A stretch of 8,404 nucleotides of DNA from Eudoraea sp. (GTDB lineage: Bacteria; Bacteroidota; Bacteroidia; Flavobacteriales; Flavobacteriaceae): positions 1 to 8,404 of the forward strand of contig JABDPH010000117.1 in NCBI GenBank assembly GCA_013042925.1, read 5' to 3'. Position 1 is the stretch's first letter; the number at the start of each line of letters is the position of its first letter. The notes under the pieces are model-generated. The model was not told where the DNA came from, ran no database searches, and saw only the letters and a list, made by a program, of their open reading frames with translations. A program made the translations under genes and the position numbers. This document shows positions 5,717 to 8,404 of this stretch, piece after piece.

Positions 5717-8404
5717 ATGTACCTCATTTTTGACACCGAAACTACTGGCTTGCCCAAGCGATGGGATGCTCCGGTAAGTGATACTGAAAACTGGCCCCGT
5801 TGTATTCAAATTGCCTGGCAATTGCACGATTCAATGGGTAATTTATTGGACCAGCAGGACTACCTGATACAGCCCGATGGCTTCAATATTCCTTATGACG
5901 CTGAAAAAATTCACGGAATATCTACCGAACTTGCCCGTGAAAAGGGACATCCCCTGGCTGAAATTTTGGAAAAATTTAATGATGCCCTTGCCAGGACGAA
6001 ATTTGTGGTAGGCCAGAATGTTGGTTTCGATATTAACATAATGGGGGCTGAATTTTACAGAGCCAACCACAAAACGCTGCTGGGAGAATTGCCTGTTCTG
6101 GATACATGTACTGAACATACGGCCACCCTCTGCGCAATTCCGGGAGGACGGGGTGGTAAATTTAAGCTCCCTACCCTTACGGAGCTTCATCAGTATTTGT
6201 TCAATACGCCTTTTGCCGAAGCACACAATGCCACATCTGATGTAGAAGCCACTACCCGATGTTTTTTAGAACTCATAAGAAGAAATCAATACACCAAAGT
6301 ACAACTGGATGTGCAACCAGATTACTTCGAAAAATTTACTGAAGCCAACCCTCAGGAAATTCAGTTAATAGGTTTAAAACATATCAACCTAAAGAAGGCT
6401 TCTGAAAAAATAGCTAAACATCTCAAAAATTTAGATGTAATAGAAGTTTCTGAAGAGGACCTGAACCAAAATATAAAGTCGCTTGAAGACGCAGAATTTA
6501 TTCATCTGCATAACCACTCTCAATTTTCGGTTCTGCAGTCTACCATAAAAGTAAAGGATCTGGTTGCAAGTGCCTCTGAGAACAAGATGTCTGCGGTGGC
6601 ATTGACAGATCACGCCAATATGATGGGTGCCTTTCACTTCGTTAAAGAGGTTAAGGCCCATAATAAAATGGTAGAAGAGACTGCTGGGGGCGAAGCAGAA
6701 AATGAAAATACTATTCAAAGAAATTTTATAAAACCCATTATTGGTTGTGAATTTTTTGTGTGCGATGACCATACCAATAAAAATGTCAAAGATTATGGGT
6801 ATCAAATGGTATTGCTGGCCAAAAATAAAAACGGATATCACAACCTGGCAAAAATGTCTTCTATTGCCTACACCGATGGATTCTACTATGTGCCCAGAAT
6901 TGATAAAAGCATTATATCCCAGTTTAAAGATGATATCATTGTCCTGAGTGGAAACCTATATGGTGAAGTAGCTTCCAAAATTCTGAATATTGGTGAAAAT
7001 CAGGCTGAGGAGGCCCTGCTTTGGTGGAAAACTATGTTTAAAGATGACTTTTATTTAGAAATCATGAGGCATGGCCAGGAAGATGAAGAAAGAGCCAATA
7101 AGGTACTTGTTGAATTTGCCAGGAAACACCAGGTAAAACTAGTGGCTACAAACAATACTTATTATTGCGCTAAGGAAGATGCAGACGCTCACGATATTTT
7201 ATTGTGTGTAAAGGATGGGGAAAAACAGGCCACCCCAATAGGAAGAGGTCGGGGCTACAGGTATGGCTTGCCGAACCAGGAATACTACTTTAAGAGTGGT
7301 GCCGAAATGAAAGAATTGTTCAAGGATCTTCCTGAATCTATTCTGAATATTCAGGCAATCGTAGATAAAATAGAACCTTTTGAACTGGCGAGGGATGTAT
7401 TGTTACCAGAGTTTGAAATTCCTGATGAATTCAGGGTTAAAGAAGATGAAGCAGATGGAGGAAAACGAGGTGAAAATGCCTACCTAAGGCACATCACTTA
7501 TGAAGGGGCCAAAAAAAGATATGGCGAGATTACCGATGAAATAAAGGAACGAATTGATTTTGAATTAAAAACAGTAGAGAACTCCGGCTATCCGGGTTAC
7601 TTTTTAATTGTCGAGGATTTTATAAGGGAAGCAAGAAATATGGACGTTTCAGTAGGTCCCGGCAGGGGATCTGCTGCGGGTTCCGTAGTGGCCTATTGCC
7701 TGTGGATAACCAATATTGACCCATTGAAATATGATCTTCTTTTTGAAAGATTTCTAAATCCCGACAGGGTATCCATGCCAGATATCGATATTGACTTTGA
7801 TGATGAAGGCCGCGGAAAAGTCATGGATTATGTAATCAATAAATATGGGGCCAACCAGGTAGCTCAGATTATAACGTATGGAACCATGGCCGCAAAATCT
7901 TCTATCAGAGACACGGCAAGAGTTCTGGACCTACCCTTAAACGATGCGGATCGTATTGCAAAATTGATTCCTAATATGTCCAAATTGAGTAAAATATTTG
8001 GCGTTCCTGAAGCGGATCTTAGAAAGCGGTTTCGGTCTGATGAATTGGAAAAAGTAAATAATCTGCTCAATATATCGGAGGGAGAAGATTTGGAGGCGCA
8101 GACTGTGAAAATGGCCAGGGTACTTGAAGGTTCTTTGCGTAATACCGGCATCCATGCCTGTGGCGTAATTATTACCCCGGATGACATAACCAATTTTGTT
8201 CCCGTTGCGACCGCTAAGGATTCTGATTTATACGTAACCCAGTTCGACAATTCCGTGGTAGAGAATGCGGGTCTTTTAAAAATGGATTTCCTTGGTCTGA
8301 AAACGCTGACGCTTATAAAGGATACCGTTAAAATCGTAAAAGCCAAACATGGAATACAATTAGTTCCGGATGAATTTCCCCTGGATGATGCCCCTACTTA
8401 TGAG
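5717..8404 (+). CDS. dnaE: DNA polymerase III alpha subunit with N-terminal proofreading exonuclease domain, 3' end outside window
   Basis: The frame opens at ATG 5717, the first start after an in-frame TGA at 5702, and runs 896 codons to the window edge. This is the catalytic subunit of the replicative polymerase. Residues 1 to about 180 are a DnaQ-like DEDDh 3'-5' exonuclease with all five catalytic residues: D6 and E8 (FDTETTG), D105 (GQNVGFD), H170 and D175 (AHNATSD). After a linker of about 80 residues comes the PHP domain (about 260-490), with HLHNHSQFS at 263-271, TDHAN at 297-301 and GCEFF at 343-347. The C-family polymerase core follows, with VGPGRGSAAGS and the catalytic aspartates D691 and D693 in MPDIDIDFDD and D857 in KMDFLGLKTL, matching E. 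coli D401, D403 and D555. The remaining fingers, beta-binding and OB regions, perhaps 500-600 residues, lie beyond the edge. In E. coli the exonuclease is the separate DnaQ protein; in PolC it is inserted within PHP. An N-terminal fusion is, as I recall, usual in Flavobacteria. Confidence 0.96.
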   Translation, partial: MYLIFDTETTGLPKRWDAPVSDTENWPRCIQIAWQLHDSMGNLLDQQDYLIQPDGFNIPYDAEKIHGISTELAREKGHPLAEILEKFNDALARTKFVVGQNVGFDINIMGAEFYRANHKTLLGELPVLDTCTEHTATLCAIPGGRGGKFKLPTLTELHQYLFNTPFAEAHNATSDVEATTRCFLELIRRNQYTKVQLDVQPDYFEKFTEANPQEIQLIGLKHINLKKASEKIAKHLKNLDVIEVSEEDLNQNIKSLEDAEFIHLHNHSQFSVLQSTIKVKDLVASASENKMSAVALTDHANMMGAFHFVKEVKAHNKMVEETAGGEAENENTIQRNFIKPIIGCEFFVCDDHTNKNVKDYGYQMVLLAKNKNGYHNLAKMSSIAYTDGFYYVPRIDKSIISQFKDDIIVLSGNLYGEVASKILNIGENQAEEALLWWKTMFKDDFYLEIMRHGQEDEERANKVLVEFARKHQVKLVATNNTYYCAKEDADAHDILLCVKDGEKQATPIGRGRGYRYGLPNQEYYFKSGAEMKELFKDLPESILNIQAIVDKIEPFELARDVLLPEFEIPDEFRVKEDEADGGKRGENAYLRHITYEGAKKRYGEITDEIKERIDFELKTVENSGYPGYFLIVEDFIREARNMDVSVGPGRGSAAGSVVAYCLWITNIDPLKYDLLFERFLNPDRVSMPDIDIDFDDEGRGKVMDYVINKYGANQVAQIITYGTMAAKSSIRDTARVLDLPLNDADRIAKLIPNMSKLSKIFGVPEADLRKRFRSDELEKVNNLLNISEGEDLEAQTVKMARVLEGSLRNTGIHACGVIITPDDITNFVPVATAKDSDLYVTQFDNSVVENAGLLKMDFLGLKTLTLIKDTVKIVKAKHGIQLVPDEFPLDDAPTYE

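Noticed and set aside
5843..6841. Minus-strand open frames at 5843-6226 and 6431-6841
   Set aside because: Both are antisense to the exonuclease and PHP domains of dnaE and show no recognisable protein features or start signals.
7864..8346. Minus-strand open frame of 160 codons inside dnaE
   Set aside because: It lies antisense to the conserved polymerase core (catalytic D857 region); a shadow of constrained codons.

Overview
The window looks like chromosomal DNA from a member of the Bacteroidota, most probably a (marine) Flavobacteriaceae. The evidence is the moderately AT-rich composition, the near absence of Shine-Dalgarno sequences before the starts, a perfect Bacteroidota-type -7 promoter box (TATATTTG) upstream of rpsP, the flavobacterial style of DnaE with an exonuclease domain fused at its N-terminus, and an S16 protein with a long acidic tail. 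This assignment is inferred from sequence features only.

Layout. Bases 1-2640 (minus strand) hold the first 880 codons of a large exported lipoprotein of the PVC-type heme-binding / 'membrane-bound dehydrogenase' family: a beta-propeller, a HEAT-like helical region, and the start of a cytochrome c domain whose CSSCH heme motif lies at the window edge. After an 89-base gap come rimM (2730-3257) and rpsP (3271-4023), also on the minus strand and 13 bases apart, so they almost certainly form one transcription unit read rpsP then rimM. The rpsP promoter and a small leader hairpin are visible at about 4040-4123. Upstream of rpsP, still on the minus strand, is a complete exported S1-family sulfatase (4144-5562). 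A 154-base divergent intergenic region separates it from dnaE, which runs on the plus strand from 5717 off the right edge (896 codons present).

How the genes fit together. dnaE, rpsP and rimM are core genes for replication and ribosome assembly. The sulfatase and the heme-linked propeller protein are exported accessory proteins of the kind used to break down sulfated or complex polysaccharides, and they flank the rpsP-rimM pair on either side. A functional link between the two is inference only; no SusC/SusD pair, glycoside hydrolase or sulfatase-maturing enzyme is in view.

There is no CRISPR array, transposon, tRNA, rRNA or evident new defence system here, and no gene-free stretch exceeds about 155 bases. 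The most interesting observations are the DnaE that combines an intact fused DEDDh exonuclease with a PHP domain missing several expected metal ligands, and the S16 protein about three times the usual length with a tail about 65% Ala plus Glu.
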